A stretch of DNA of 32,515 nt from Burkholderiales bacterium (GCA_025927765.1 JAICKU010000044.1:1-32515); one strand, 5' to 3'; positions 17,093-26,925 are shown, counted from the stretch's first letter. Made by a program: numbers and translations. Notes: a model not told the origin generated them from the letters alone.

Positions 17093-18526
17093 ATGAGCGG
17101 CTTTCCCGCACAGCGCTTCACTGGCGGCGACGTCATGCGAGCCGCCGTGGATGCGATCGCCGTTGCGTCGAAAGTCGCTGAAATCTCGTGGACCAGAACC
17201 GCGGGACGCGACGCCGTGCGCATGGCCGCGTCGGGCCGCTTCGCCGAGATCGTCCGCATCGCGCGGGCCCGTTCTCCCTATTACCGTCGTCTGTGGCGCG
17301 CGCTGCCCGATCGTCCGTTGTCGCTACGCGAACTGCCCGTCGTCACGAAACGCGATCTGATGGCGAATTTCGACGACTGGGCAACGGAGCGGCAGATCGA
17401 CCGTCGCGGGGTCGAGCGCTTTCTCGCCGATCGCAGCCACATCGGTGCCGATTACCTCGGCCGTTTCGTCGTCTGGAAAAGCTCGGGCAGCTCGGGCGAG
17501 CCGGGGATCTACGTGCAGGACCGCGACGCGCTGTCGACCTACGACGCGCTTCTGATCGTGCAGTTGCTGTCGCTGCAGGTTGTCGCCCGCTATGCATGGA
17601 GCCTCGCCGCGAACGGCGGCCGCGCGGCACTCGTCGCCGCGACGGGCGACCATTTCGCCAGCATCGCGTCGTGGCAGCGCGTATGTCGCGGCATGCCGTG
17701 GCCGAGCGCGCGGGCGTTCTCGGTGATGGAGCCGCTGCCTGCACTCGTCGAGAAGCTCAATCGCTTTGCGCCCTCGTTTCTCGCGAGCTATCCGACGACA
17801 CTCGCCGCACTGGCCGGGGAACAACGATCACGCCGGCTGCGCATTTCCCCTACCTGCATCTGGTCGGGCGGCGAACATCTGTCGGATCCCGCGCGCGAGT
17901 CGATCGAGGCGGCGTTTCGCGCGATCGTGATCAACGAATACGGCGCGTCCGAGTGCATGAGCATCGCCTTCTCGTGCCCGCGCGGCGCGCTGCACGTGAA
18001 TGCCGACTGGGTGATGCTCGAACCCGTCGATCGTGACTACCGGCCTACGCCCCCCGGCGAGCGCTCGCACACGGTGCTGCTCACGAATCTCGCCAACCGC
18101 GTGCAGCCGATCATCCGCTACGACCTCGGCGACAGCATCACCGCGAGCGAGCGCGCGTGCCGCTGCGGCAGTGCGTTGCCGGTCATTCGCGCCGAAGGTC
18201 GTCGCGACGACGTGCTCGTCCTGAAGGCGCACGACGGAAGCATCGTGCGCCTGTCGCCGCTCGCACTCACCACGGTGGTCGAAGACGCGACGACGTGCCA
18301 CCCGTTCCAGTTGCTGCAGACGGCCCCCGATTGCATCGCGGTCAGGCTCTGCGCCCGCGATCCGCGCTCACGCCGCGAAGGCCTGCGCTCCGCGACGCGG
18401 GCGTTGCACGCGTATCTGGCCCACCAGTCGCTCGGCAACGTGCGTGTGGTTGCCGACGACACGCCGCCGCTGCCTGACGCCCGAAGCGGCAAGCTTCGCG
18501 AGGTCGTCTACCACTCGTCGTCCTGA
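17093..18526 (+). CDS. PaaK/F390-synthetase-like adenylate-forming ligase
   Basis: A protein of 477 residues (463 if it starts at ATG 17135, which has GGCGG upstream). The phosphate loop KSSGSSGEPGIYV, the adenine-binding INEYGASECMS, and the hinge region QPIIRYDLGDSI with a following CRCG pair place it with phenylacetate-CoA ligase and coenzyme F390 synthetase relatives. These activate a carboxylate or phosphate-bearing substrate with ATP. No phenylacetate, F420 or polyketide genes are nearby, so the substrate is unknown. It is transcribed divergently from the exporter operon and shares its FNR-type palindrome, hinting that it may activate a compound that the exporter moves or anchors. Confidence 0.85.
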   Translation: MSGFPAQRFTGGDVMRAAVDAIAVASKVAEISWTRTAGRDAVRMAASGRFAEIVRIARARSPYYRRLWRALPDRPLSLRELPVVTKRDLMANFDDWATERQIDRRGVERFLADRSHIGADYLGRFVVWKSSGSSGEPGIYVQDRDALSTYDALLIVQLLSLQVVARYAWSLAANGGRAALVAATGDHFASIASWQRVCRGMPWPSARAFSVMEPLPALVEKLNRFAPSFLASYPTTLAALAGEQRSRRLRISPTCIWSGGEHLSDPARESIEAAFRAIVINEYGASECMSIAFSCPRGALHVNADWVMLEPVDRDYRPTPPGERSHTVLLTNLANRVQPIIRYDLGDSITASERACRCGSALPVIRAEGRRDDVLVLKAHDGSIVRLSPLALTTVVEDATTCHPFQLLQTAPDCIAVRLCARDPRSRREGLRSATRALHAYLAHQSLGNVRVVADDTPPLPDARSGKLREVVYHSSS

Positions 18527-18592
18527 TTTCTGCCATCGGCACTTCCCGGCCGAATCCGGTTCGAACCGGCATCTCCAGGGAGGAGGCGGCGG

Positions 18593-19675
18593 ATGGTCTG
18601 GACCGCGCTGCTCGTGCTCGTGCCGATCGCGCTCGGCGTGCACTACCTGAGCGACATCGGGCCGCTGTGGACGTTCGTCCTCGGCATCGCCGCGATCGTG
18701 CCGCTCGCCGAATGGATTCGCCGCGGCACCGAGCAGATCGCGCATCGCACCGGCCCGGCCATCGGCGGCCTGCTGAACGCGACGTTCGGCAACACCGCCG
18801 AGCTCGTGCTCGCGATCTTCGTGCTGCTGCAGGGCCACGAGAGCGTGGTCAAGGCGCAGATCACCGGATCGATCATCGGCAACGGCCTGCTGGGCTTCGG
18901 GCTCGCGATCCTGGCCGGCAGCGTCGGCAAGCGCGAGCTCAAGTTCAACCCGGAGCGCGTGGGCCTGTTGTCTTCGTTGCTGATCCTCGTGCTGATCGCG
19001 CTCCTCGTGCCCGCGCTCTTCAACTACACCGAACGTGGCATCTTCGCGTCGACGGACGCGACGAGGCTCGACGAGAAGCTCTCGCTGTCGGTGGCGGTGG
19101 TGCTGCTCGTCGTGTATGCGGCGAACCTCGTCTACACGCTGATCACGCACCGCGACGCGTTTGCCGCGCATCAAACCCCCGGAAGCGACGAGCAGCCGTG
19201 GCCGGTGTGGCGGGCGATCGCCGTGCTCGTGGCAGCGACGCTTGGCACCGCGATCATGGCCGAGCTCGTGTCGGGGGCGCTTGAGGACACGGCGAAGCGC
19301 ATCGGCGTGTCCACGTTCTTCCTCGGTGTGATCGTGCTCGCGATCGTCGGCAACACCGCCGAATATTTCTCGTCGATCTACTTTGCCCGCCAGGGACGCA
19401 TGGGCCTCGTGGCGAGCATCACCGTCGGCTCGACGATCCAGGTGGCGCTGCTCGTCGCACCCATTCTCGTGCTCGTGTCGCATCTCGTGGGCACGCCGAT
19501 GAACCTCGTGTTCGACAACCCGCTCGAGCTCGTGGCGGTCGCGAGCGTCGCGTTGGTCGTGAACTCGATCACGCGCGACGGCGAGGCGACGTGGATCGAA
19601 GGTGCGCTGCTGATCGCAGTGTACGTGCTGCTCGCGTTCGCGTTTTTCTTCGCCACGCCGCCAGGCGAGGCGTGA
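18593..19675 (+). CDS. Calcium/proton exchanger (CaxA/ChaA family)
   Basis: A 360-residue inner-membrane antiporter that expels Ca2+ (sometimes Na+ or K+) in exchange for protons. The two inverted halves each carry the CaCA signature: GLLNATFGNTAELVLAIF in the first and VIVLAIVGNTAEYFSSIYFA in the second, the Glu residues being the ion ligands. About ten to eleven hydrophobic segments are visible, and length is normal. GGGAGGAGG lies just before the ATG. It follows the ligase by 66 bases, a gap holding the 14-bp palindrome CCGGTTCGAACCGG (18556-18569), and could be co-transcribed with it. Confidence 0.94.
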   Translation: MVWTALLVLVPIALGVHYLSDIGPLWTFVLGIAAIVPLAEWIRRGTEQIAHRTGPAIGGLLNATFGNTAELVLAIFVLLQGHESVVKAQITGSIIGNGLLGFGLAILAGSVGKRELKFNPERVGLLSSLLILVLIALLVPALFNYTERGIFASTDATRLDEKLSLSVAVVLLVVYAANLVYTLITHRDAFAAHQTPGSDEQPWPVWRAIAVLVAATLGTAIMAELVSGALEDTAKRIGVSTFFLGVIVLAIVGNTAEYFSSIYFARQGRMGLVASITVGSTIQVALLVAPILVLVSHLVGTPMNLVFDNPLELVAVASVALVVNSITRDGEATWIEGALLIAVYVLLAFAFFFATPPGEA

Positions 19676-19758
19676 GCGGACGGCGAGCGATGCGATGAAC
19701 CGCACGTCTCACGACCGGTCACATCGTTTGCATCCACCCTTTGCGAGGATCCATCGTC

Positions 19759-19959
19759 ATGGCCACCGGAACGCAGAAGTGCGCACATTCAGGCTGCCAA
19801 TGCTCGGTCGACGCCGGGCAAACGTATTGCAGCCCGTCGTGCCAGCAGCAGGCCCAGCAGTCGCAGGGCCGGCAGCAGAGTCAGCAGGGTTCGTCGAGCG
19901 GGCAGCAGGGCGCCCGCTGCAGCTGCGGCCACGCCGCGTGCCGCCAGCATTCGGCCTGA
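19759..19959 (+). CDS. Metallothionein-like Cys-rich protein
   Basis: A 66-residue soluble protein with eight Cys (8, 13, 15, 24, 28, 54, 56, 61) and three His (10, 58, 64). The N-terminal KCAHSGCQCSVDAGQTYCSP, then SC, follows the bacterial metallothionein pattern in which the family ends a similar stretch with YCSEAC. A 25-residue Gln/Ser-rich linker separates it from a second cluster CSCGHAAC. Such proteins bind Zn2+, Cu+ or Cd2+ in a cluster; the metal here is not determinable. The start is set by GAGGA ten bases before the ATG; the TTG at 19741 precedes that site. A GC-rich hairpin follows the stop (about 19977-20006). Confidence 0.85.
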   Translation: MATGTQKCAHSGCQCSVDAGQTYCSPSCQQQAQQSQGRQQSQQGSSSGQQGARCSCGHAACRQHSA

Positions 19960-20040
19960 CGACAACGATGTCGAGTCCGCCGCGCCGACGTTTTCAGCGT
20001 GGCGGCGAGAGGCAGGGTCAGCTTTGCGCTACCGGGCGGT

Positions 20041-20478
20041 TCAGCGGCCCATCTCGACGTACTCCCACGCCGACGGTCCGCCCCGATGCAGCCGGAAATA
20101 ATGATCGCGGAGCGTGGCGAGCTCGTTGGCCACGGGCAGCGGAAAGCCCTTGCGGCCGCCGCGGCGATCGATCATCAGGTCATCGAGCAGGCGTTCGCAT
20201 TTCGCGCGCGTGCCCCACACTTCGCACAGGCGATTGGCGAGGCGCGCATAGCGCAGCGCGAGTTGCTTCGGACGCACCGCTTCGGGAAGCTCGGCGAGCC
20301 ATGCATGCGTCGCATCGCTCAGAGTCTCGGGCGGCGTGTCCTTGCGTTTCGCTTCCCAGTTTTCGGGTTGCCGGCGCACGGCGTAGGCGCCCGCGCCCGA
20401 TTCGTCGAGCGCCTTGCGCGCATCGGCCACCGAAACTTTCTCGAACTCGAATGCGCCGGGATCGGGTGTAGTGGACAT
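20041..20478 (-). CDS. Conserved-looking protein of unknown function
   Basis: A 145-residue soluble protein that I do not recognise. It has no signal peptide, no membrane segment and no Cys-rich motif; the composition is ordinary for a cytoplasmic protein, largely helical by eye (RPKQLALRYARLANRLCEVW). It has strong coding character and GGGAG eight bases before the ATG at 20478, which also removes a low-quality N-terminal extension from the open frame. It is monocistronic, tail-to-tail with the metallothionein-like gene and upstream of the cold-shock terminator. No function is assigned. Confidence 0.8.
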   Translation of the reverse strand: MSTTPDPGAFEFEKVSVADARKALDESGAGAYAVRRQPENWEAKRKDTPPETLSDATHAWLAELPEAVRPKQLALRYARLANRLCEVWGTRAKCERLLDDLMIDRRGGRKGFPLPVANELATLRDHYFRLHRGGPSAWEYVEMGR

Positions 20479-20633
20479 GCACGCTCCCTTTCGTTCGCGA
20501 TGACAGTGCTGCGTCGTCGTCGATGCGGACAACAGTATAACGAGCGATCGTTGCCGTGCGTCGACGCGCATCGGCGCGCGGCGACCGTACGACGCCTCGG
20601 CGCGCACCATCGTCGACGATGATTGTCGCTTGC

Positions 20634-20667
20634 AAAAACAGAAAGGCCGGGCGCGGGCCCGGCCTTT
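20634..20667 (-). terminator. Rho-independent terminator of the cold shock gene
   Basis: An 11-bp perfect stem, AAAGGCCGGGC (20642-20652) with GCCCGGCCTTT (20657-20667), loop of four, followed on the minus strand by a TTTTT run (20635-20639). It lies 22 bases past the csp stop. Confidence 0.93.
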
Positions 20668-20688
20668 CCGTACGAAGCGAAGCGAACG

Positions 20689-20892
20689 TCAGACGGCCTG
20701 GATGTTCGAAGCCTGCTTGCCCTTCGGGCCTTGCGTCACTTCGAAGCTGACCTTCTGGCCTTCCTTGAGCGTCTTGAAGCCCTGCATGTTGATCGCCGAG
20801 AAGTGAGCGAACAGATCTTCACCGCCGCCGTCCGGCGTGATGAATCCGAAGCCCTTCGCGTCGTTGAACCACTTGACAGTTCCGGTTGCCAT
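20689..20892 (-). CDS. Cold shock protein (CspA family)
   Basis: A 67-residue single cold-shock domain: [19 protein letters not shown] carries RNP1 (KGFGFI) and DLFAHFSAI carries RNP2. It binds single-stranded RNA and DNA and melts RNA structure. Length is exactly standard. It has its own promoter, a leader of about 140 bases and its own terminator, the usual cspA plan; the leader length suggests temperature-dependent folding. It may be a constitutive paralogue rather than cold-induced. Confidence 0.97.
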   Translation of the reverse strand: MATGTVKWFNDAKGFGFITPDGGGEDLFAHFSAINMQGFKTLKEGQKVSFEVTQGPKGKQASNIQAV

Positions 20893-21065
20893 TTTCTTGG
20901 TAATTCCTTAAGTACGAGAAGTAAACGGGACGTTGCCCGGCCGATGTTTCGATCTCAAGGAAAGTACGGCGGTCGAACGACTGCGTGGCGGTCGTACAGA
21001 GCGTGCCTTTACTGCTTGGAACAAAACACGGCGGGCACTATACGTCAGTTTTCCCAAAATTGCGA
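20893..21065 (-). promoter_or_regulatory. cspA-type promoter and long 5' leader
   Basis: On the minus strand TATAGT (21037-21042) is a good -10 box, with a weak TCGCAA (21060-21065) 17 bases upstream. This predicts a leader of roughly 140 bases before the csp ATG, in line with the long structured leaders of cspA-type genes. An AGGAATTACCAAGAAA stretch precedes the ATG. Confidence 0.6.
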
Positions 21066-21324
21066 CAGGTTTCCGGCGGAAGGTCGGTCGACTGTTGCGC
21101 GCAAACCCAAGCCAGACGCGGGATTCCGGGTTTGGACCGCCCGGCGGAGAGCGGTCCGGAAGTGAAATCCCGCCGATGGGGAAGTAAGGGCTTACTCTTG
21201 CCGGAACCGGGAAGCACGTCGCGGATGGCGGCCTTGGATGACGTCCACTTAAGGGCCGTCGGGCGGGTGGCCGCCCACGCCGATCGGCCGGCTCCCGACC
21301 GAGTCGACGGCGCGGCCGTTGTGT
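21066..21324. other. Intergenic region with an imperfect long hairpin
   Basis: Between the methionine synthase 3' end and the csp promoter. GCGGGATT (21118-21125) pairs with AATCCCGC (21166-21173), and inside it GGACCGC (21134-21140) pairs with GCGGTCC (21151-21157). No T-run follows. It could be a 3' mRNA structure or a small RNA; no coding region is credible. Confidence 0.35.
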
Positions 21325-22353
21325 TCAGACGTTCAATTCGCGGCGGACCAGCGCCGCCCCGGCCCCGAGCGCCCGGAGCTTGCCGCGTGCGACCGGCCGC
21401 GCCAGCGGCACCATGCCGCAGTTGGTGCACGGGTAGAGCCGTTCGGCGGGCACGAACCGGAGCGCGTTGCGGAGCACCGTCGCGACTTCCTCCGGCGTTT
21501 CGATGCGCTCGGTCGCGACGTCGATTGCGCCCACCATCACGTCCTTGCCCGGCAGCAGCGCGATCAGGTCGATCGGCACGTGCGAGTTTGCACACTCGAG
21601 CGACACCTGGTCGATCGACGAGGCGGCGAGCAGGGGAAACGTCTGCTCATACTGGCGCCATTCGCCGCCGAGCGTCTTCTTCCAGTCGATGTTCGCCTTG
21701 ATGCCGTAGCCGTAGCAGATGTGCACGGCCGTCTTGCACGCGAGGCCGGCCGCCGCGCGCTCGAGCGTGGCGATGCCCCAGTCGCGCACCTCGTCGAAGT
21801 AGACGTTGAACGCGGGCTCGTCGAACTGGATCACGTCCACCCCGGCGTCGGCGATCGCCCGCGCTTCCTCGTTCAGGATCTCGGCGAACGCCCACGCGAG
21901 CTTCTCGCGGCTGCCGTAATGCGCGTCGGAGAGCGTGTCGACCATCGTCATCGGGCCGGGAAGCGTGTACTTGACCGCGTGATCGGTCTGCGAACGCAGG
22001 AACGCGGCGTCGTCGACGTAGATCGGATGCCGCCGCGCGACGGATCCCACCACCACGGGCACCGACGCGTCGTAGCGGTTGCGGATGCGCACGGTCTTGC
22101 GATGCTCGAAGTCGACGCCGTCGAGGCCTTCGATGAACGTCGTCACGAAGTGGCGACGCGTCTGCTCGCCGTCGGTGACAATGTCGATGCCCGCGTGCTC
22201 CTGCTCGAATAGCGCGAGGCGTACGGCGTCGCGCTGACCTTCGGCGAGTGCGTCGCCTTCGAGCTTCCACGGTGCCCACAGCGCCTGGTTTTCGGCGAGC
22301 CACGCGGGCTTGGGCAGGCTGCCGGCGATGGTCGTGTGCAAGACTTCGTTCAT
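21325..22353 (-). CDS. Core-MetE-type methionine synthase (MesD-like)
   Basis: A 342-residue protein matching only the C-terminal catalytic barrel of cobalamin-independent methionine synthase (the full enzyme is about 750 residues). Zinc-site regions are visible as VSLECANSH and PCTNCGMVPL; an N-terminal AGSLPKPAWL and QFDEPAFNVYFDEV are typical of the core family. It resembles the folate-independent MesD group, which transfers a methyl group to homocysteine and is described as needing a partner (MesX, DUF1852). No such partner is present here, so the methyl donor is open. GGAGG precedes the ATG. It is divergent from the hydroxyacid dehydrogenase. Confidence 0.85.
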   Translation of the reverse strand: MNEVLHTTIAGSLPKPAWLAENQALWAPWKLEGDALAEGQRDAVRLALFEQEHAGIDIVTDGEQTRRHFVTTFIEGLDGVDFEHRKTVRIRNRYDASVPVVVGSVARRHPIYVDDAAFLRSQTDHAVKYTLPGPMTMVDTLSDAHYGSREKLAWAFAEILNEEARAIADAGVDVIQFDEPAFNVYFDEVRDWGIATLERAAAGLACKTAVHICYGYGIKANIDWKKTLGGEWRQYEQTFPLLAASSIDQVSLECANSHVPIDLIALLPGKDVMVGAIDVATERIETPEEVATVLRNALRFVPAERLYPCTNCGMVPLARPVARGKLRALGAGAALVRRELNV

Positions 22354-22472
22354 GGCAGCCTCCGTGCGTGGAATGTTCGGCATTCTAAGCGCGCCCGCGT
22401 GTGCTGGAGTATCTTGACGCCCGCGCGGCGCCCGACCCTGCTTTTTCGTTACCGAGCGATACGTCCTGCCCG

Positions 22473-23447
22473 ATGCGTCCCGTTCTCTTCAGCGACCACG
22501 ACTTTCCCGACGTCGAACTCGAGCGCGAAATCTTTGCGGCGGCCGGACTGCCGCTGCGCATCGCGCAATGCAAGACCGAAGCGCAGGTGATCGACGCCGC
22601 ACAGGACTGCGCCGCGATCCTGCTCCAGTACGCGCCGATCACCGCGCGCGTCGTCGCTGCGCTGCCCGCACTCGGTCTCGTGAGTCGCATCGGCGCCGGT
22701 TTCGACACCGTCGACACGAAGGCCTGCGGCGAGCGCGGCGTGTGGGTCGCCAATTCGCCGGATTACGGCGTGGGCGAAGTGGCGACGCACGCACTCGCCC
22801 TCGCGCTCGCTGCGATCCGCAACGTCGTGCGCTACGACCGCGACATCCGCGACGGCCGCTGGCACTACGAATCGTCGGGCAAGCTGCGCCGGCCCGCGGA
22901 GCTGACGCTCGGCATTGTCGGCCTCGGCCGCATCGGCAAGCGCATGGCGCATGTGTCGCGCAACGTGGTGAAACGCGTCGTCGCGTACGACCCCTATCTG
23001 ATCGATGGCGACTTTCCCGCGTACGTCGAGCGCGCACCGTCGCTCACCGCGCTCGCCGCGCAATCCGATATCGTGTCGCTGCACACGCCCCTCGACGCCA
23101 CCACGCGCGGCATGATCGACCGCACATTCTTCGCCGCGTTGAAGCGCGACGCGACGCTCGTCAACACGGCGCGCGGCGCGATCGTCAACATTCCCGATTT
23201 GCTCGCGGCGCTCGATGCTGGAATACTGCAGACCGCCGCGCTCGACGTGCTGCCGGACGAGCCGGTGCCCGCCGATTCGCCGCTCGTCGCGAATCCGCGG
23301 GTGGTCCTGACGCCGCACGCCGCGTTCTACTCGGTGGAAGCGGAACGGGAGCTGCGGCGCAAGGCAGCGCAGAATATCGTGACGTGGTATCGCACCGGGC
23401 GGCCGGACTACCGGGTCGTGCACGGGACGAGAACCGCGACGGCGTGA
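22473..23447 (+). CDS. D-isomer-specific 2-hydroxyacid dehydrogenase
   Basis: A 324-residue NAD(P)H-dependent oxidoreductase reducing a 2-keto acid or oxidising a D-2-hydroxyacid. The nucleotide site is [12 protein letters not shown]; catalytic Arg lies in NTARGAIVN, Glu in [11 protein letters not shown] and His in TPHAAFYS, in the usual order and spacing. The ATG at 22473 fits the family start [10 protein letters not shown]; a GTG at 22401 would add a non-homologous extension. It ends 25 bases before the ABC ATPase with GAGGAGGAACGAGGAG between, so it probably heads the importer operon and may act on the imported sugar acid or its product. It resembles phosphoglycerate/glyoxylate reductases; substrate not determinable. 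Confidence 0.92.
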   Translation: MRPVLFSDHDFPDVELEREIFAAAGLPLRIAQCKTEAQVIDAAQDCAAILLQYAPITARVVAALPALGLVSRIGAGFDTVDTKACGERGVWVANSPDYGVGEVATHALALALAAIRNVVRYDRDIRDGRWHYESSGKLRRPAELTLGIVGLGRIGKRMAHVSRNVVKRVVAYDPYLIDGDFPAYVERAPSLTALAAQSDIVSLHTPLDATTRGMIDRTFFAALKRDATLVNTARGAIVNIPDLLAALDAGILQTAALDVLPDEPVPADSPLVANPRVVLTPHAAFYSVEAERELRRKAAQNIVTWYRTGRPDYRVVHGTRTATA

Positions 23448-23472
23448 CCGATCCGAGGAGGAACGAGGAGCA

Positions 23473-24546
<1,074 letters not shown>

Positions 24547-24588
24547 TCTCGCCGCTTCGTTTCGCACCAGCCCTGAAGGAGGAGAACC

Positions 24589-25917
24589 GTGAGTGAATTC
24601 AAGCGCCGCAAATTCCTGAAGACGTCCGCCGCCCTCACCGCCGGCGCCGCCGTCGGGCCCATGATCTGGGTGAAGAACGCCGATGCGCAGGCAACGTGGC
24701 ACAACACGCCCGAGAAGGGCGCGAAGCTGCGCGTGCTGCGCTGGAGCCAGTTCGTCCCGGCCGACTGGGACATGTACATGAAGAACGTCAAGAAGTTCGA
24801 GGACAAGTACGGCATCGAGGTGCGCGTCGACAAGGAAGGCTGGGAGGACGTGCGGCCGAAGGCGGCCGTCGCGGCGAACACCGGTGCGGGTCCCGACATC
24901 ATCCTGTCGACGAACGACGACGCGAATCTCTATCCCGAGAAGCTCGTCGACGTCACCGACGTGTGCACGTACCTCGGCAACAAGCTCGGCGGCTTCTATC
25001 CGGTGTGCGATCCGTACCTGCGGCCGGACGGCAAGAAGTGGATCGGCGTGCCGCTCGGCGTGGCGGGCGTGTGCATGGTGTATCGGCAAAGCCAGGTGAA
25101 GGCCGCGGGCTTCGAAACATTCCCGAAGGACACCGACGGGTTCCTGAAGCTCTGCAAGGCGTTGAAGGAAAAGGGCACGCCGCCCGGCTTCGCGCTCGGC
25201 AACGCGACCGGCGACGGCAACACCTGGTGCCAGTGGATCGTGTGGGCGCACGGCGGCAAGCTCGTCGACCAGAACAACAAGGTGGTGATCGACAGTCCCG
25301 AGACGCTGAAGGCGCTCGAATACGTCAAGGAGCTGTATCCGACGTTCGTGCCGGGAACGCTGTCGTGGCTCGACTCGAACAACAACAAGGCTTACCTCGA
25401 CAGCCAGCTGTCGCTCACGAACAACGGCATTTCGATCTACTTCGCCGCCAAGAATTCGCCGGAAGCGAAGCTGAAGGAGATCGCTGCCGACACGTTCCAC
25501 GCGAACATGCCCGTCGGTCCGATCGGCAAGCCGACCGAGTTCCAGCTGTTCTTCAACCAGATGATCTTCAAGTACACGAAGTATCCGAAGGCGGCGAAGG
25601 AATTCCTGCGCTTCATGATGGAGCCCGAGCAGATGGACCCGTGGGTCGAGGCATCGATCGGCTACGTGACGCCGGCGCTTCGTCATTACGAGAAGAACCC
25701 GATCTGGACGTCGGATCCGAAGATCACGCCGTATCGCGATTCGATGAAGAACATGCTGCCGTCGGGCTACGCCGGGAAGATGGGGTATGCGTCGGCGGGG
25801 GCGCTCGCCGATTTCATCGTCGTGAACATGGTCGCGGAAGCGGCGTCGGGCACCCGCTCGCCGAAGGAAGCGGCCGAGCGGGCGCAGAAGCGCGCGGAAA
25901 GGTATTACAAGGTCTGA
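24589..25917 (+). CDS. Tat-exported sugar-type ABC binding protein
   Basis: A 442-residue periplasmic solute-binding protein of family 1. The N-terminus has a twin-arginine signal KRRKFLK (5-11), a hydrophobic stretch to about 26 and a cleavage-like NADAQA, so it is probably exported folded by Tat. The mature part has typical family segments (LRWSQFVPADWD, PDIILSTNDDANLY). The start is a GTG with GAAGGAGGAG upstream. Ligand unknown; a polyol, sugar or sugar acid is likely from the ATPase and permease types and the neighbouring dehydrogenase. Confidence 0.93.
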   Translation: MSEFKRRKFLKTSAALTAGAAVGPMIWVKNADAQATWHNTPEKGAKLRVLRWSQFVPADWDMYMKNVKKFEDKYGIEVRVDKEGWEDVRPKAAVAANTGAGPDIILSTNDDANLYPEKLVDVTDVCTYLGNKLGGFYPVCDPYLRPDGKKWIGVPLGVAGVCMVYRQSQVKAAGFETFPKDTDGFLKLCKALKEKGTPPGFALGNATGDGNTWCQWIVWAHGGKLVDQNNKVVIDSPETLKALEYVKELYPTFVPGTLSWLDSNNNKAYLDSQLSLTNNGISIYFAAKNSPEAKLKEIAADTFHANMPVGPIGKPTEFQLFFNQMIFKYTKYPKAAKEFLRFMMEPEQMDPWVEASIGYVTPALRHYEKNPIWTSDPKITPYRDSMKNMLPSGYAGKMGYASAGALADFIVVNMVAEAASGTRSPKEAAERAQKRAERYYKV

Positions 25918-25956
25918 CGATCGCTGCCGCCGCCGGCCCGATGGGCTGGTGATCGC

Positions 25957-25986
25957 AACGGGGTGCGCCTCGCGGCGCACCCCGTT
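25957..25986 (+). repeat. Perfect 13-bp hairpin in the ABC importer operon
   Basis: AACGGGGTGCGCC (25957-25969) and GGCGCACCCCGTT (25974-25986) enclose a four-base loop. There is no T-run, so it is more like the stem-loops that protect the mRNA of an abundant binding protein and lower permease expression than a full terminator. It lies 40 bases after the binding protein stop. Confidence 0.75.
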
Positions 25987-26010
25987 CCACCCCTCACCTC
26001 GCTTCGTCTC

Positions 26011-26919
26011 GTGGCTTCCTTCGCTGCTCGCCTGCAGGACAATCGCAACGCGCTGGGGCTGCTGTTCATGCTGCCGAGCGCGCTGATCCTGCTCGTCTTC
26101 CTCACGTATCCGCTCGGCCTCGGCACGTGGCTCGGCTTTACCGACGCCAAGGTCGGGCGGCCCGGCGAGTTCATCGGCCTCGGCAACTTCGATTTCCTGT
26201 GGCACGACCCGGTCACGCGGCTCGCGCTCTTCAACACGATCTTCTACACGGTCGTCGCGAGCGTGATCAAGTTCGGCCTCGGGCTCTGGCTCGCGCTGAT
26301 CCTGAACCAGCACCTGCCGTTCAAGGCGTTCCTGCGCGCGATCGTGCTGCTGCCGTTCATCGTGCCGACCGCGCTGTCGGCGATCGCGTTCTGGTGGATC
26401 TACGACTCGCAGTTCTCGATCCTGAGCTGGCTGCTCGTGAAGATGGGGCTCATCACCCAGTACATCGACTTTCTCGGCGACCCGTGGAACGCGCGCTTCT
26501 CGACGATCGCGGCCAACATCTGGCGCGGCGTACCGTTCGTCGCGATCACGCTGCTCGCCGGCTTGCAGACGATCTCGCCGTCGTATTACGAAGCCGCCAG
26601 CCTCGACGGGGCGACGCCGTACCAGCAGTTCCGTCACGTCACGCTGCCGCTTCTGACGCCGATCATCGCCGTCGTGATGACGTTCTCGGTGCTGTTCACG
26701 TTCACCGACTTCCAGCTGATCTACGTGCTGACGCGCGGCGGGCCGCTCAACGCGACGCACCTGATGGCGACGCTGTCGTTCCAGCGCGCGATTCCGGGCG
26801 GCAGCCTCGGCGAAGGCGCGGCCATCGCGACGGCGATGGTGCCGTTCCTGCTCGCGGCGATCCTGGTGTCGTATTTCGGCCTGCAGCGGCGCGCCTGGCA
26901 GCAGGGGGGCAAGGATTAA
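26011..26919 (+). CDS. ABC sugar importer permease (MalF/UgpA type)
   Basis: A 302-residue inner-membrane permease with six predicted helices, starting with LGLLFMLPSALILLVFLTYP. The EAA loop that docks the ATPase is visible as YEAASLDGATPYQQFRHVTL. A GTG at 25963 opens a longer frame but lies inside the 13-bp hairpin, so I choose the GTG at 26011 (MASFAARLQDNRNALG); neither start has a clear ribosome site. It is followed seven bases later by the second permease. Confidence 0.92.
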   Translation: MASFAARLQDNRNALGLLFMLPSALILLVFLTYPLGLGTWLGFTDAKVGRPGEFIGLGNFDFLWHDPVTRLALFNTIFYTVVASVIKFGLGLWLALILNQHLPFKAFLRAIVLLPFIVPTALSAIAFWWIYDSQFSILSWLLVKMGLITQYIDFLGDPWNARFSTIAANIWRGVPFVAITLLAGLQTISPSYYEAASLDGATPYQQFRHVTLPLLTPIIAVVMTFSVLFTFTDFQLIYVLTRGGPLNATHLMATLSFQRAIPGGSLGEGAAIATAMVPFLLAAILVSYFGLQRRAWQQGGKD

Positions 26920-26925
26920 CCCGCC

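Noticed and set aside
18556-18569. 14-bp palindrome CCGGTTCGAACCGG as an operator or terminator
   Set aside because: It lies in a short gap with no T-run and no promoter nearby; such GC-rich palindromes can arise by chance in this genome.
22354-22472. SAM or cobalamin riboswitch before the methionine synthase
   Set aside because: The gap is 119 bases and shows only a 5-bp repeat (GAATG/CATTC); no riboswitch core is present.
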